From the NCBI RefSeq assembly GCF_001189915.1, contig NZ_LFLS01000006.1, forward strand, positions 124,001 to 188,000: a DNA stretch of 64,000 nucleotides, written 5' to 3'. Both the position numbers and the translations under genes were made by a program. The notes beneath the pieces were generated by a model. That model saw only the letters and a list, made by a program, of their open reading frames with translations, was not told the origin of the DNA and made no database searches. This DNA is from Herbaspirillum autotrophicum. Lineage in GTDB: Bacteria; Pseudomonadota; Gammaproteobacteria; Burkholderiales; Burkholderiaceae_D. Shown here piece after piece: positions 18,373 to 29,516 of the stretch (position 1 is its first letter; every line of letters starts with the position of its first letter).

Positions 18373-20009
18373 CATTGCGTGCAGCAACCGTTGCCGGATT
18401 GAGTACCACGACGACATTAGCCGATGAATTGCCGTATGGCATCGTGATCGCCGGCCATGGCAGCCGCGATGCCGATGCCGTACGTGAATTCGAAGCGCTG
18501 GTGGAACTGGTGCGGACGCGGGCACCTGGCCATGCGGTCAGCCACGGCTATCTGGAGTTTTCCACTCCGACCATCAGCGCCGCCGTAGAAGCGGCACTGG
18601 CGCAAGGCGTGCGACGGCTGGCAGTGGTGCCGGGCGTGCTGCTGGCGGCGCGCCATGCCAAGAATGACATGCCGGCCGAATTGCTGGCACTGGCGCAAGC
18701 CCATCCCGATATCGATTTTCATTTTGGCGCGCCGCTCAGTCTGCATCCGCAACTGTTGCAGGCCGCGCAGCAACGGATTCTGGAAGCGGAAGCCGGCTCC
18801 GCGCAAACAGTGCGCCGCGATGACACTTGTCTGGTGGTGGTCGGGCGCGGTACCACCGATCCCGATGCCAATGGTGAAGTGGCCAAGCTGGCGCGCATGC
18901 TGGAAGAAGGCATGGGTTTCGGCGGTGTGTACGTGTGCTATTCCGGCAGTGCCAAACCGCTCGTGGCAGATGGCTTGCGCGCCGCTGCCTTGCTCGGTTT
19001 CAGTCGCATCGTCGTGTTGCCGTTCTTTTTGTTTGACGGCGTGCTGGTGAAACGCATCTATGCCGCTGCTGCCGATCTGCAGCAGCGCGAGCCGGGTCTG
19101 GAAGTATTGCAGGCGGGCTATCTCGGCGTGCATCCGGCGGTTGCCGATGTGATGCTGGAACGCGCCCGTGAAGCCGTCGAGGGACGCGCCGACATGAATT
19201 GCACCTTGTGCAAGTACCGGGTGCAGATCGTCGGCTTCGAAGAGCAGATCGGCGAGCCGCAGCGTGCGCATCACGCGCCGGTGCGCGGCTTGTTGCAGAA
19301 GGAGGCGCAAACCGCAACGGAGACGCCGCTGCCGTTTGCGGCTTATGTACCGCATCCGATCGAAGCCGAAAGTTTCGAGATCATCGCTGCCGGTCGTGAC
19401 TGGTCCGGTTTTGATCCGGCCCATCTGACCATTCTGCAACGTTTGGTACATACCAGCGGTGACTTTCACGCGGTGGACGACATCTACTTTTCGGCCGGCG
19501 CGGTTGATGCCGGCATCCGCGCGCTGTTGCGTTGCAAACGGGTGGTGACCGACGTCACCATGGTGCAGACCGGCCTCAAGCGGGCGCTGGTGGAACAACT
19601 GGGAATTGAAACCTGGTGCGGCGTGCATGACCGTGAATCGCATCTGATGTCGCAAACCCTGGGCATTACCCGTTCCGCCGCCGGCATGCGACGGGCCTGG
19701 GAAAAATTCGGCAACGATATCGTACTGGCCATCGGCGATGCGCCGACCGCGATTGTCGAAGCCACGCGCCTGATTCGCGATCACGGCTGGCGACCGCAAC
19801 TGGTGATCGGCTTGCCGGTCGGTTTTGTCGGCACCCGCGAAAGCAAGGATGATCTGCGGCGTTGCCTGCAGGTGCCGCGCATCACCAACAGCGGCACGCG
19901 CGGTGGCTCACCGTGGGCCGCCAGCGTGGTCAATGGTTTGATGATTGACGCGGTCAATTTGCTGGCCGCCGGACAGACCGGCGATGGCACGCCTTATGCT
20001 GGAACGTGA
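18369..20009 (+). CDS. Fusion of CbiX cobaltochelatase and precorrin-8X methylmutase (CbiC/CobH)
   Basis: 546 residues with two enzymes. Residues 1 to about 290 are the long form of CbiX, with the metal-binding histidines His30 (AGHGSR) and His96 ([10 protein letters not shown]) and a MNCTLC motif at 276-281, the M-x-C-x-x-C Fe-S signature described for long CbiX. Residues about 325-546 are CbiC/CobH, with the catalytic His near 361 in LVHTSGDF and the family end [13 protein letters not shown]. CbiX inserts cobalt into sirohydrochlorin early in the pathway, while CbiC moves the C11 methyl group to C12 much later. The two halves therefore do not act in consecutive steps. Translationally coupled to cbiE by ATGA. 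Confidence 0.92.
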   Translation: MTLRAATVAGLSTTTTLADELPYGIVIAGHGSRDADAVREFEALVELVRTRAPGHAVSHGYLEFSTPTISAAVEAALAQGVRRLAVVPGVLLAARHAKNDMPAELLALAQAHPDIDFHFGAPLSLHPQLLQAAQQRILEAEAGSAQTVRRDDTCLVVVGRGTTDPDANGEVAKLARMLEEGMGFGGVYVCYSGSAKPLVADGLRAAALLGFSRIVVLPFFLFDGVLVKRIYAAAADLQQREPGLEVLQAGYLGVHPAVADVMLERAREAVEGRADMNCTLCKYRVQIVGFEEQIGEPQRAHHAPVRGLLQKEAQTATETPLPFAAYVPHPIEAESFEIIAAGRDWSGFDPAHLTILQRLVHTSGDFHAVDDIYFSAGAVDAGIRALLRCKRVVTDVTMVQTGLKRALVEQLGIETWCGVHDRESHLMSQTLGITRSAAGMRRAWEKFGNDIVLAIGDAPTAIVEATRLIRDHGWRPQLVIGLPVGFVGTRESKDDLRRCLQVPRITNSGTRGGSPWAASVVNGLMIDAVNLLAAGQTGDGTPYAGT

Positions 20010-21180
20010 GCGCGCCGAATTCGATTTGACGGTGCTGGCGCCGAATGGCTTGCGGCGCGGACGCACCACGGGCAGTTGCGCGACGGCGGCGGTCAAGGCC
20101 GCGCTGTACATGTTGTTGGGGCAGTTGCGTGTGACCCGGGCTGAAGTCAGTTTGCCGGATGGCCGGCATTATTTGCTGGTGCCGGTGGATGACGTGCAAT
20201 GGCAGGATCAACAAAGCGTGCGCGCCCAGGTGCTCAAGGATGGCGGTGACGATCCGGACAATACTCATGGCGCCATCATTTTTGCCGAGGTGCGCAAGAA
20301 TGATGTTGGCAGTCTGCGCTTCTTTGCCGCTGAAGGTGTCGGTACCGCGACCAAACCCGGATTGCGGGTGGCGGTCGGTGAAGCGGCCATCAATCCCGTG
20401 CCGCGCCAGATGATGCGGCTGGCGGTGCAGGAAGTGCTGGAAGAGTTGGCGCAAGGCGGTTGCGAAACGCATGCCGGGCAGGGCTTTGATCTTAGTATCG
20501 GTTGTGAAAACGGCGCCGTGATTGCGCAAAAGACCTTCAATCCGCGACTCGGCATTGTCGGCGGCATCTCGATTCTGGGGACCTCGGGGATTGTCGAACC
20601 GATGTCGATGGCATCCTGGATTGCATCGATTGAAGTGTATATCCGCGTAGCACTGGCGGCCGAGGGCGGCGGCGTGGTCGACAGCGTGGCGTATCTGCCG
20701 GGCAAGATCGGACGCGTATTTGCGCGCGACATACTGGGCTTGCCGGAACCGCGCAGCGTGCAAATCGCCAATTTTCTCGGCGATGCGCTGGATTTCACGC
20801 AGCAGGCGCTGACCGAACATGGCCGGCGTTTGCCGGTGTTGTGGCTGGCCGGGCATCCGGGCAAACTGGCCAAGGTATTGGATGGCGTGTGGGACACGCA
20901 TTCCAGCAAGAGCAACATGGCCATGCTCGGGGTAGCGCGGGTAGCTGCCGGGTTGGTGCCGGTGCTGGGATTTGCGCCTGAATTGATTGCCGCCATGCAG
21001 CAAGCCAACACGGTGGAGGCGATCATCCTGCTGCTGAAGAATGAAGCCGGTGCGCAAGCATTCTGGCTGGAGATTGAAGACCGTATTGCGGCACTGGCGC
21101 AACAGCGCTTGCCGGCGGTGGACCGGGTCGAGGTACGCTTGTTCGATCTGGATGGAAATTTGCTTGGAGCAGGTGCATGA
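19984..21180 (+). CDS. cbiD: Cobalt-precorrin-5B C1-methyltransferase CbiD
   Basis: About 398 residues. The N-terminal [19 protein letters not shown] and the later [12 protein letters not shown] and HPGKLAK segments are the CbiD signatures. It methylates C1 using SAM in the cobalt-early (anaerobic-type) branch, where aerobic organisms use CobF. The start overlaps the end of the preceding fusion gene. ATG 19984 and ATG 19996 are both possible and neither has a clear ribosome site. It overlaps cobI by four bases. Confidence 0.93.
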   Translation: MARLMLERERAEFDLTVLAPNGLRRGRTTGSCATAAVKAALYMLLGQLRVTRAEVSLPDGRHYLLVPVDDVQWQDQQSVRAQVLKDGGDDPDNTHGAIIFAEVRKNDVGSLRFFAAEGVGTATKPGLRVAVGEAAINPVPRQMMRLAVQEVLEELAQGGCETHAGQGFDLSIGCENGAVIAQKTFNPRLGIVGGISILGTSGIVEPMSMASWIASIEVYIRVALAAEGGGVVDSVAYLPGKIGRVFARDILGLPEPRSVQIANFLGDALDFTQQALTEHGRRLPVLWLAGHPGKLAKVLDGVWDTHSSKSNMAMLGVARVAAGLVPVLGFAPELIAAMQQANTVEAIILLLKNEAGAQAFWLEIEDRIAALAQQRLPAVDRVEVRLFDLDGNLLGAGA

Positions 21181-21956
21181 CTGAAATGAAACAAGAGGCG
21201 ACCGCGCCGGCCATGTTGTGGGGCATCGGCGTCGGCCCCGGTCCGGCCGGCTATTTGCCGTTGGCGGCATTGCAAGCCTTGCAACAGGCTGATCTGATTT
21301 ACGCGCCGCGCGCGCGCGGTGCCGGGCTGTCGGTGGCATTGCAATGTCTGGCCGGGATTGATATCGGCCTCGAACGCAATCCGGGCCGCTTGCGTGAAAT
21401 CGAATTCAACATGGATCCGGATCGCAGCGTGCTGACCGAACACTATGCGCAACTGGCGCAAGAGATCGCCGCCGAACTGCGCGCCGGCCGCAGTGTGGCA
21501 TATCTGACCATTGGTGATTCGCTGACTTACTCGACCTACGGTTACGTGCTGGCAGCACTGCGCGATCTGTTGCCGCAGTTTCCGCACCACACCTTTCCCG
21601 GCATCACCAGCTATGCCGCGGCAGCTGCCGCACTGGACTGGTCGCTGGGGACCGGAAAAGAGCGTACGCTTATCCTGCCGTGCCCCGAGGACGCCGCTAT
21701 CTTGCGGCAGGAAATCGAGAGTCATGACATCGTGGTGCTGATGAAAGTCGGGGCCCGCTTGCCGTGGGTATTGGAATTGTTGCAACAAATGGGCATTGCG
21801 CAGCATTGCGCTTTTGCGCGGCGCATCGGTCTGGAAGGTGAAGTGCTGGCGAGCGATGTCAGCACCCTCGACACCAGCTGCGCCGCCGCCCCGAGCGGGT
21901 ATCTGGCGACCATGCTGATCCGCAAGAATGCATTGGAAAAGAGGCATCAATCATGA
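21177..21956 (+). CDS. cobI: Precorrin-2 C20-methyltransferase
   Basis: 259 residues of the tetrapyrrole methylase fold, with GIGVGPGPAGYLPL at the N-terminus, YLTIGDSLTYSTYGYV (SAM pocket) and HTFPGITSYAAAAA in the middle. These match CobI/CbiL. It adds the C20 methyl to precorrin-2 or its cobalt form. ATGA overlaps couple it to cbiD before and cobM after. Confidence 0.92.
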   Translation: MTEMKQEATAPAMLWGIGVGPGPAGYLPLAALQALQQADLIYAPRARGAGLSVALQCLAGIDIGLERNPGRLREIEFNMDPDRSVLTEHYAQLAQEIAAELRAGRSVAYLTIGDSLTYSTYGYVLAALRDLLPQFPHHTFPGITSYAAAAAALDWSLGTGKERTLILPCPEDAAILRQEIESHDIVVLMKVGARLPWVLELLQQMGIAQHCAFARRIGLEGEVLASDVSTLDTSCAAAPSGYLATMLIRKNALEKRHQS

Positions 21957-22780
21957 AGGTATATTTCATCGGCGCCGGTCCCGGCGCTCCCGACCTGATC
22001 ACCTTGCGCGGCGCCGGGATTCTTGGGCGCGTCAAGATGGTGTTGTACGCCGGTTCGCTGGTGCCGGTAGAAATGTTGCAACATTGCGGCCCGGACACGG
22101 AACTGATCGATACCGCGCAACTGGATCTGGAACAGCAGCAAGCGTGTTATCAGCGCGCGCATGCCGCCGATATGGATGTGGCGCGCCTGCATTCGGGCGA
22201 TCCGGCGATTTACGGTGCGACGGCGGAACAGATGCGGCGTCTGGAAGCACTCGGCATTGCATACGAAGTGGTGCCGGGCGTATCGTCATTCACTGCTGCT
22301 GCGGCCGCTGTCAGTGCCGAGCTGACCAAGCCGGAAGTGTCGCAAACGGTGATTCTGACGCGTGTTTCCGGACGGGCATCTGCGGTGCCGGAACTGGAAT
22401 CGATTGCCTTGCTGGCGGCGCATCATGCCACCATGTGCATCTTCTTGTCGGGACCGCATCTGAAAAAAATCGTTACCGATCTGTTGCTGCACTATCCGCC
22501 GACGACGCCGGTGACACTGGTGCATCGCGCCAGCTGGCCGGACCAGCGCAGTTATCAGGGCACGCTTGGCACCATTCTCAAAGAAACCAAACGCGGCGCC
22601 TGGAACCTGACCACCATGATGCTGGTCGGTGCCGCGCTGGATAAGGGCCAGCAGGTGGAGTCGAGTTTGTACTCCAAGGATTTCACGCACTTGTTCCGGG
22701 TCGTCAAGAAAACCCGCAAAGGCAAGAGTGAAGTGCTCGCAGCGGAGCCGGAGACGGTGACTGCCGAGGCGTCATCATGA
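21953..22780 (+). CDS. cobM: Precorrin-4 C11-methyltransferase
   Basis: 275 residues, tetrapyrrole methylase fold. FIGAGPGAPDLITLRG, LYAGSLVP, LHSGDPAIYGATAEQ and VVPGVSSFTAAAA are the CobM/CbiF signatures. It methylates C11 of precorrin-4 or cobalt-precorrin-4. The C-terminal 40 residues are basic then acidic and extend beyond the usual core. It is coupled by ATGA overlaps to cobI and cbiG. Confidence 0.94.
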   Translation: MKVYFIGAGPGAPDLITLRGAGILGRVKMVLYAGSLVPVEMLQHCGPDTELIDTAQLDLEQQQACYQRAHAADMDVARLHSGDPAIYGATAEQMRRLEALGIAYEVVPGVSSFTAAAAAVSAELTKPEVSQTVILTRVSGRASAVPELESIALLAAHHATMCIFLSGPHLKKIVTDLLLHYPPTTPVTLVHRASWPDQRSYQGTLGTILKETKRGAWNLTTMMLVGAALDKGQQVESSLYSKDFTHLFRVVKKTRKGKSEVLAAEPETVTAEASS

Positions 22781-23550
22781 GCGCGCCGCAGTCGCCGCTG
22801 GGGATCTGGATCGTCAGAGCCGAAGGTGAACGGCTGGCGGGGCGCATGCAGGCGCAACTGGACGGCACCTTGTACCGGCCGTGGCTGAATCAGGGCATAC
22901 CGCAAAAGCAGCAATTCGCGGCCGCCTATCGTCATCATGCCCAATGGATCATGGTGGGCGCCAGCGGCATTGCGGTCCGCTTTCTGGATGGCTTGCCACA
23001 GGATAAATACAGCGATCCGGCACTGGTATTGGTGGATGAGGCGGCACGCTTTGCGGTGGCCTTGCTGGCCGGACATGAAGGTGGTGCCAACCGGCTGGCG
23101 TACCGGGTGGCGGCGATCACGGGCGCGGTGCCGGTAGTCACGACGGCCACCGAAGCGCTCAAGCCGCTGGTGCTCGGCATCGGTTGCCGCAAGCTGGCCA
23201 GCGCCGGGCAAATCGGTGCAGCAGTGGCACTGGCGCTCGACAAGCTGGGCGGTCGCAGTTTGCAGGAAGTGCGGGAAGTGGCGACCATCGATGTCAAAGC
23301 GGACGAACCCGGTTTGCTGGCATTTTGCGCCAGCAACGATTTGCCGTTGCGCATCATCGCGACCGCCACCATTGCCGCCCGCGCCTGGGTCACCAAGCCT
23401 TCGGAGTGGGTGATGCAAAACATCGGTGTCGAAGGCGTGTGCGAACCGTGTGCGCTGATTGCCAGTCCGCGCGGCGCGCTGGCATTGCCGAAGATGGCAT
23501 TCGATGGCGTGACGGTGGCGGTGGTCGAAGATCGCGGCGCACAGGAATGA
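22777..23550 (+). CDS. cbiG: Cobalt-precorrin-5A hydrolase CbiG, short form
   Basis: 257 residues. The first half matches the CbiG N-terminal domain (IMVGASGIAVRFL, LLAGHEGGANRLA) and the second half the CbiG C-terminal/CobE domain (LGIGCRKLASAGQIGAAV). The central domain seen in longer CbiG proteins is missing, and the two domains follow directly. It opens the delta-lactone of cobalt-precorrin-5A with loss of acetaldehyde. Its presence, with CbiD, and the absence of CobG and CobF point to the cobalt-early branch for ring contraction. Confidence 0.88.
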   Translation: MSAPQSPLGIWIVRAEGERLAGRMQAQLDGTLYRPWLNQGIPQKQQFAAAYRHHAQWIMVGASGIAVRFLDGLPQDKYSDPALVLVDEAARFAVALLAGHEGGANRLAYRVAAITGAVPVVTTATEALKPLVLGIGCRKLASAGQIGAAVALALDKLGGRSLQEVREVATIDVKADEPGLLAFCASNDLPLRIIATATIAARAWVTKPSEWVMQNIGVEGVCEPCALIASPRGALALPKMAFDGVTVAVVEDRGAQE

Positions 23551-23578
23551 ATCACATAATGAATATGAAAGAACAGTA

Positions 23579-25161
23579 ATGCGTGGTGTATTGAATCTGG
23601 TATCGGTAGGGCCGGGCTTCGACGATCTGATTGCGCCCCGGGCCATTGCGGCCTTGCGCGACAGTGAAGTGATCGTGGCTTACGAATTGTATTTGCGCTG
23701 GATCGGCGAGCATCTGGCCGGCAAGGAAATTCATACGCCGCCGCTGACGCAGGAACGCGAACGGGCGCTGCTGGCGATTGAGCAGGCGCGCGCCGGCAAA
23801 CGGGTATCCTTGATTTCGAGCGGCGATATCGGCATTTATGCGATGGCGGCATTGGCGTTCGATGATATGCGCGAGGATGACACTTACGCCGTCAATGTGA
23901 TTCCCGGTGTGACCTCGGCCAATGCCTGCGCCTCCTTGCTGGGTTCGCCGCTGTCGCACGACTTCGCCACGCTCAGTCTGTCCAATTTGCTGTGTCCGTG
24001 GGAGTGGATCGAAAATCGTGCCAGCCACATTGCCCAGGCCGATCTGGCGTGCGTGTTGTACAACGTGCAAAGCGCCGGCCGCCAGGAAGGCGTGTACAAA
24101 ATCCTGAATATCATGTTGCAGTCGAAGGCACCGCATACCTTGTGCGGCGTGGTGAAAAACGCCTATCGCCCGGGCCAGCAGGTCAGCATTCATCGGCTCG
24201 ATGAATTGCCGGCACTGCAATTCGACATGCTGACCAGCATCGTGATCGGCAACCGTTTCACCCAGCGCAAGCGCGACTGGATCTTCACGCCGCGTGGTTA
24301 CAACAACTGGACCAATGAAGCGACGCCGGCGGCATTGCTCGACGACAGTGCGCATCTGCCGCAGGAGGCGGTGTGGGTCTTTGCCGGCACCAGCGACGGT
24401 AACGCACTGGCAGCACAACTGGCGGCGCAAGGACATCCGGTAGTGGTATCGACCGCCACCGAGTATGGCGGTGCGGTGGCGCTCAAGGATTGCCCCGGCG
24501 TCACGGTCTGGTCCGGCCGGCAGGGGGTGGAAGCGCGCAAGCAAGTCTTGCAGCGCACGCGGGCGCGCGCCATTGTCGATGCGACGCATCCTTATGCGAC
24601 CCTGATGTCGCAGCAATTGATGGCCTTGTCAGCCAGTCTGGAATTGCCGTATGTACGCTATGAGCGCGCCAGTGCAGTGCAGGCTGACGACCATGCCGGC
24701 GATATCTGCAACAGCATGGACGAGGCCGCGCGCCTTGCGATTGCCGGCAGTCAGCGGATTTTTCTGGCAACCGGCTCCAAGGACCTGGCCGGTTTTCTGC
24801 ATGCACCCGGTGCGGCTGAAAAAATGTGGTTCGTGCGTGTGACGCCGGAACCTGAATTCATCCAGCGCGCGATCGATCTCGGTATCCCGCGCAGCCATAT
24901 CTGCGCCATGCAGGGGCCGTTTTCACAAGGTTTCAATGAGGCCTTGTGGCGTGACTGGAATATTGATTGCGTGGTGACCAAGGACTCCGGTGTTGCCGGT
25001 GGCTATCGGGCCAAGGCTGACGCTGCGCAAGCGCTCGGTATCCGGATGCTGACGGTACGCCGGCCGGTACTCGAATATCCGTTGCAGGCTGCCGACTTTG
25101 AACAGGTCAGCCGGCAGGTGCAGGCGTGGATGCCGGCATGCGTGTCAGCACCAATGTCAAC

Positions 25162-25165
<4 letters not shown>
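23579..25165 (+). CDS. Fusion of precorrin-3B C17-methyltransferase (CobJ/CbiH) and precorrin-6A reductase (CobK/CbiJ)
   Basis: 528 residues. Residues 1 to about 245 are a tetrapyrrole methylase with ISSGDIGIYAMA, IPGVTSANACASLLG and CVLYNVQSAGRQ, as in CobJ/CbiH, the ring-contracting methyltransferase. From about residue 264 a Rossmann-type reductase begins (VFAGTSDGNALAAQLAAQG) and continues with VDATHPYATLMSQ and VVTKDSGVAGGYRAKADAA, as in CobK/CbiJ, which reduces precorrin-6A with NADPH. Adjacent cobJ and cobK genes are common; here they are one polypeptide. The start ATG lacks a strong ribosome site and lies 28 bases after cbiG. Confidence 0.92.
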
Positions 25166-26298
<1,133 letters not shown>

Positions 26299-26326
26299 GC
26301 CGTCATGACCCATAACAGGAGCAGCA

Positions 26327-26929
26327 ATGAAAACGGATGAAGAATCGCATAAGCGCATGACCCAGCGTCACAAGGAAGGCTTTGAAAAAAAGAAAGCCGC
26401 AGCGCAAAAGGAAAAAGGCTTGCTGATCGTCTATACCGGCACCGGCAAGGGCAAGTCGACCGCGGCGTTCGGCATGGGCATGCGCATTCTCGGGCATGGC
26501 ATGAAGCTCGGCGTGGTGCAATTCATCAAGGGCGCTTTGCACAGTGCCGAGCGCGAAATCCTGGGTGCTCATGCCAATTGCGATTTCCATGTGGTGGGTG
26601 CCGGCTACACCTGGGATACCCAGGACCGCAATGCTGACATGCAAACGGCAGCGACCGGTTGGGCCGAGGCGCTGCGGATGATTGCCGATCCGAGTTACGA
26701 CATGGTGATTCTGGATGAAATGAATATCGTCCTCAAATACCAGTATCTGGAACTGGAACAAGTGCTGGCAGCATTTGCCGCGCGCCGGGAGATGTTGCAT
26801 ATCGTAGTCACCGGCCGCCATGCACCGGAACAATTGCTGGAGCAAGCCGATCTGGTGACCGAGATGCGACCGCTCAAGCATCCGTACAAGGAACAAGGCA
26901 TCAAGGCGCAGAAAGGCGTGGAATTCTGA
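26327..26929 (+). CDS. cobO: Cob(I)yrinic acid a,c-diamide adenosyltransferase
   Basis: 200 residues with the CobA/CobO P-loop GTGKGKSTAA at 38-47 and the VILDEMNIVL Walker B. It transfers the adenosyl group of ATP to Co(I) corrinoids. The basic N-terminal 30 residues (KEGFEKKKAAAQKEK) are typical of the family. A GGAG ribosome site precedes it, 28 bases after cobW. Confidence 0.94.
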   Translation: MKTDEESHKRMTQRHKEGFEKKKAAAQKEKGLLIVYTGTGKGKSTAAFGMGMRILGHGMKLGVVQFIKGALHSAEREILGAHANCDFHVVGAGYTWDTQDRNADMQTAATGWAEALRMIADPSYDMVILDEMNIVLKYQYLELEQVLAAFAARREMLHIVVTGRHAPEQLLEQADLVTEMRPLKHPYKEQGIKAQKGVEF

Positions 26930-26960
26930 TGCGCATGCAAGCGCCAGCGGAGCACGGCAG

Positions 26961-28274
26961 ATGAGCCGGCGCAGTTGTCCGGCGTGGTTCATCAGCGCGC
27001 CTGCGTCCAATCACGGCAAGACCACCGTGACCGCAGCGCTGGCGTTGTGGCACCGGCGTCAGGGACGGCATGTGCGGGTATTCAAGTGCGGCCCGGACTT
27101 TATCGATCCCACCATTCTGGAACGCGCCAGCGGCCATCCGGTGTATCAGCTCGACTTGTGGCTGGCCGGCGCCGATGCGTGCCGGCAACTGGTGTATGAC
27201 GCGGCGCAAGAAGCTGATCTGATCCTGATCGAAGGCGTCATGGGCTTGTTCGACGGTACTCCCTGCAGTGCCGATCTGGCGCAGTTGCTGGGGGTGCCGG
27301 TGCTGGCGGTAGTCGATGTGGCCGGCATGGCGCAAACGCTGGGCGCGCTGGCCTGCGGGCTGGCGAATTATCGGCCGGGATTGCGCGTTGCCGGCGTGTT
27401 GGCAAATGGCGTTGCCAGTGCCCGCCATGAAGAAATGTTGCAGCAGGGGTTGCCGGCCGCAATCGCCTGGCTTGGCAGCTTGCCGCGGCGTCAGCAATTC
27501 AGTTTGCCGGAGCGCCATCTGGGATTGGTGCCGGCCGCCGAAGTGGCGGATCTGGATACGCGTCTGGTCGCAGTGGCCGACTTGCTTGGCGCGACCGCGC
27601 TGGTTGACTTGCCGCCGCCATGCGATTTCGACCGCGTGACCGGAGCGTCCCCTGCGGTGACCGGAACCGAACTGCGCGGGGTGCGGATTGCCGTGGCCCG
27701 CGATGCGGCATTTTCGTTTGCGTATCCGGCCAATCTCGATGTGTTGCGTGGCATGGGGGCGCAACTGTCCTTCTTTTCACCATTGCATGATGCGGCATTG
27801 CCGGTCACCGACAGTGTGTACCTGCCGGGTGGTTACCCGGAATTGCATTTGCCCGCATTGCAGGAAAACCATGCCATGCGGCAATCCTTGCGTGACCACG
27901 TGGCGGCGGGTAAAACGCTGTACGCGGAATGCGGCGGCCTGCTGTATCTGCTCGACGAACTGACTGACAAGCACGGCCAGTCGGGGCGCATGACAGGCAT
28001 TCTGCCGGGCCGCGCCAGCATGTCGCCGCGCTTGCAAGGGCTGGGTTATCAAGCGCTGACATGGCGTGACGGCGTATTGCGTTGTCACACCTTTCATCAT
28101 TCGCTGACGGTCACGCCATTGCCGCCGGTTGCGCATGGCGAACGCCTGTTCAATACCTCGGAAGGCGAACGGGTATGGCAACAAGATGGCGTAACCGCGA
28201 CTTATCTGCATGCGTATTTCGGATCGGCGCCGTTGGCTGCCGCAGCATTATTTACCGGGAGCAGCCGTCCATGA
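26961..28274 (+). CDS. cobB: Cobyrinic acid a,c-diamide synthase
   Basis: 437 residues. An N-terminal ATP-binding amidoligase domain (APASNHGKTTVTAALA, CGPDFIDP) is joined to a C-terminal class I glutamine amidotransferase domain with the nucleophile Cys in YAECGGLLYL and the motif YLPGGYPEL. It amidates the a and c side chains of (cobalt-)cobyrinate using glutamine and ATP. The symbol cbiA applies in the anaerobic nomenclature. The stop overlaps the bluB start (ATGA). Confidence 0.94.
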   Translation: MSRRSCPAWFISAPASNHGKTTVTAALALWHRRQGRHVRVFKCGPDFIDPTILERASGHPVYQLDLWLAGADACRQLVYDAAQEADLILIEGVMGLFDGTPCSADLAQLLGVPVLAVVDVAGMAQTLGALACGLANYRPGLRVAGVLANGVASARHEEMLQQGLPAAIAWLGSLPRRQQFSLPERHLGLVPAAEVADLDTRLVAVADLLGATALVDLPPPCDFDRVTGASPAVTGTELRGVRIAVARDAAFSFAYPANLDVLRGMGAQLSFFSPLHDAALPVTDSVYLPGGYPELHLPALQENHAMRQSLRDHVAAGKTLYAECGGLLYLLDELTDKHGQSGRMTGILPGRASMSPRLQGLGYQALTWRDGVLRCHTFHHSLTVTPLPPVAHGERLFNTSEGERVWQQDGVTATYLHAYFGSAPLAAAALFTGSSRP

Positions 28275-28933
28275 ACCATGCCTACAGCGCTGCCGACATT
28301 GCCAGTATCTACAAAGTCATCGGTGAGCGGCGTGATATCCGCCATTTCTTGCCGGATGCACTGGCGCCGGCGTTGATGACGCGGCTGCTGCAGGCGGCGC
28401 ATCTGGCGCCGAGCGTCGGCTTCATGCAGCCATGGCGATTCTTGCGCATCAGTGATCCGGCCCTGCGCACGGCCATGCATGCGCTGGTGGAGCAGGAACG
28501 GATATTGACGGCGCAGGCTTTGCAGCAACGCGAGGATGAATTCATGCGACTCAAGGTCGAAGGTGTGCGCGAATGCGGTGAATTGCTGGTGGCGGCCTTG
28601 ATGGACCGGCGCGAAGAACATGTGTTCGGGCGCCGCACTTTGCCGCAGATGGATCTGGCCTCGGTCGCCTGCGCGATTCAGAACATGTGGCTGGCGGCAC
28701 GTGCTGAAGGCATCGGCATGGGTTGGGTCTCGCTGTTCGATGCAGAGGCATTGGCGACCTTGTTGCAGATGCCGCCGGGTGCGCAACCGGTGGCGATCAT
28801 TTGTCTGGGGCAGGTCAGGGAATTTTATCCGCGTCCGATGCTGGAGCAGGAGGGCTGGGCCGGGCGGCAGGCACTGGACGATCTGGTATTTCAGAATACG
28901 TGGGGAAATACGAGGGAGCAGCACGATGCATGA
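28271..28933 (+). CDS. bluB: 5,6-dimethylbenzimidazole synthase BluB
   Basis: 220 residues of the nitroreductase fold with RRDIRHFLPDAL, LQAAHLAPSVGFMQPWRF and GIGMGWVSLFD, the BluB signatures. It fragments FMN in the presence of O2 to make the lower ligand of B12. Its oxygen need contrasts with the CbiD/CbiG-type ring contraction in the same operon and implies growth in air. ATG 28271 overlaps the cobB stop; a longer in-frame start exists but lies inside cobB. Confidence 0.94.
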   Translation: MNHAYSAADIASIYKVIGERRDIRHFLPDALAPALMTRLLQAAHLAPSVGFMQPWRFLRISDPALRTAMHALVEQERILTAQALQQREDEFMRLKVEGVRECGELLVAALMDRREEHVFGRRTLPQMDLASVACAIQNMWLAARAEGIGMGWVSLFDAEALATLLQMPPGAQPVAIICLGQVREFYPRPMLEQEGWAGRQALDDLVFQNTWGNTREQHDA

Positions 28934-29516
28934 ATCGGCATCAGGCATGGATGTGCGTGATGGCAAGCGCACCTTGATTTTCGGCGGTGCGCGTTCGGGC
29001 AAGAGCCGGCATGCCGAACAATTGGCCAGCGCCAGCGGCAAGCCGGTGACGTATATCGCCACGGCTGCGGTTGGTGATGAAGAAATGGCGGCGCGGATCG
29101 CCTTGCACCGGCAACAACGTCCGGCCACATGGCATACGGTGGAAGAGCAACTGTCGCTCGCTGCCGCGCTGACGGCGCATAGCAGGCCAGACAATCTGGT
29201 GCTGGTGGATTGCCTGACGGTCTGGTTATCCAATTTGCTGTTTGCCGGGCAGCATGATTATCCGGAAATCGGCAAGATTGTTGCACCGGCGCTGTTCCTG
29301 CAACAGCGTTCCGCATTCTTGCAGGCCTTGCAAGCGGCGCCCGGCGAGGTGATTCTGGTATCCAACGAAGTTGGCATGGGCATCGTGCCGCAAGGTGCAA
29401 TCTCGCGCTGGTTCGTGGATGAAGCAGGACGCCTGAATCAAGCGGTGGCGGCAATCTGCGACCGGGTGCAATGGGTTGCCGCCGGCTTGCCATTGACGCT
29501 CAAGGAACCGCGATGA
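28926..29516 (+). CDS. cobU: Adenosylcobinamide kinase / adenosylcobinamide-phosphate guanylyltransferase
   Basis: 196 residues with the P-loop GGARSGKS at residues 20-27, the YIATAA strand, [10 protein letters not shown] and [11 protein letters not shown], all CobU/CobP hallmarks. It phosphorylates adenosylcobinamide and transfers GMP to make AdoCbi-GDP. The start ATG 28926 has AGGGAG seven bases upstream and overlaps the end of bluB by eight bases. It is named cobP in some schemes. Confidence 0.94.
   Translation: MHESASGMDVRDGKRTLIFGGARSGKSRHAEQLASASGKPVTYIATAAVGDEEMAARIALHRQQRPATWHTVEEQLSLAAALTAHSRPDNLVLVDCLTVWLSNLLFAGQHDYPEIGKIVAPALFLQQRSAFLQALQAAPGEVILVSNEVGMGIVPQGAISRWFVDEAGRLNQAVAAICDRVQWVAAGLPLTLKEPR

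Noticed and set aside
18417-21950. Three minus-strand frames of 460-561 residues opposite the cbiX-cbiC to cobI genes
   Set aside because: They span several real genes and their overlaps, which real genes would not do; no recognisable motifs.
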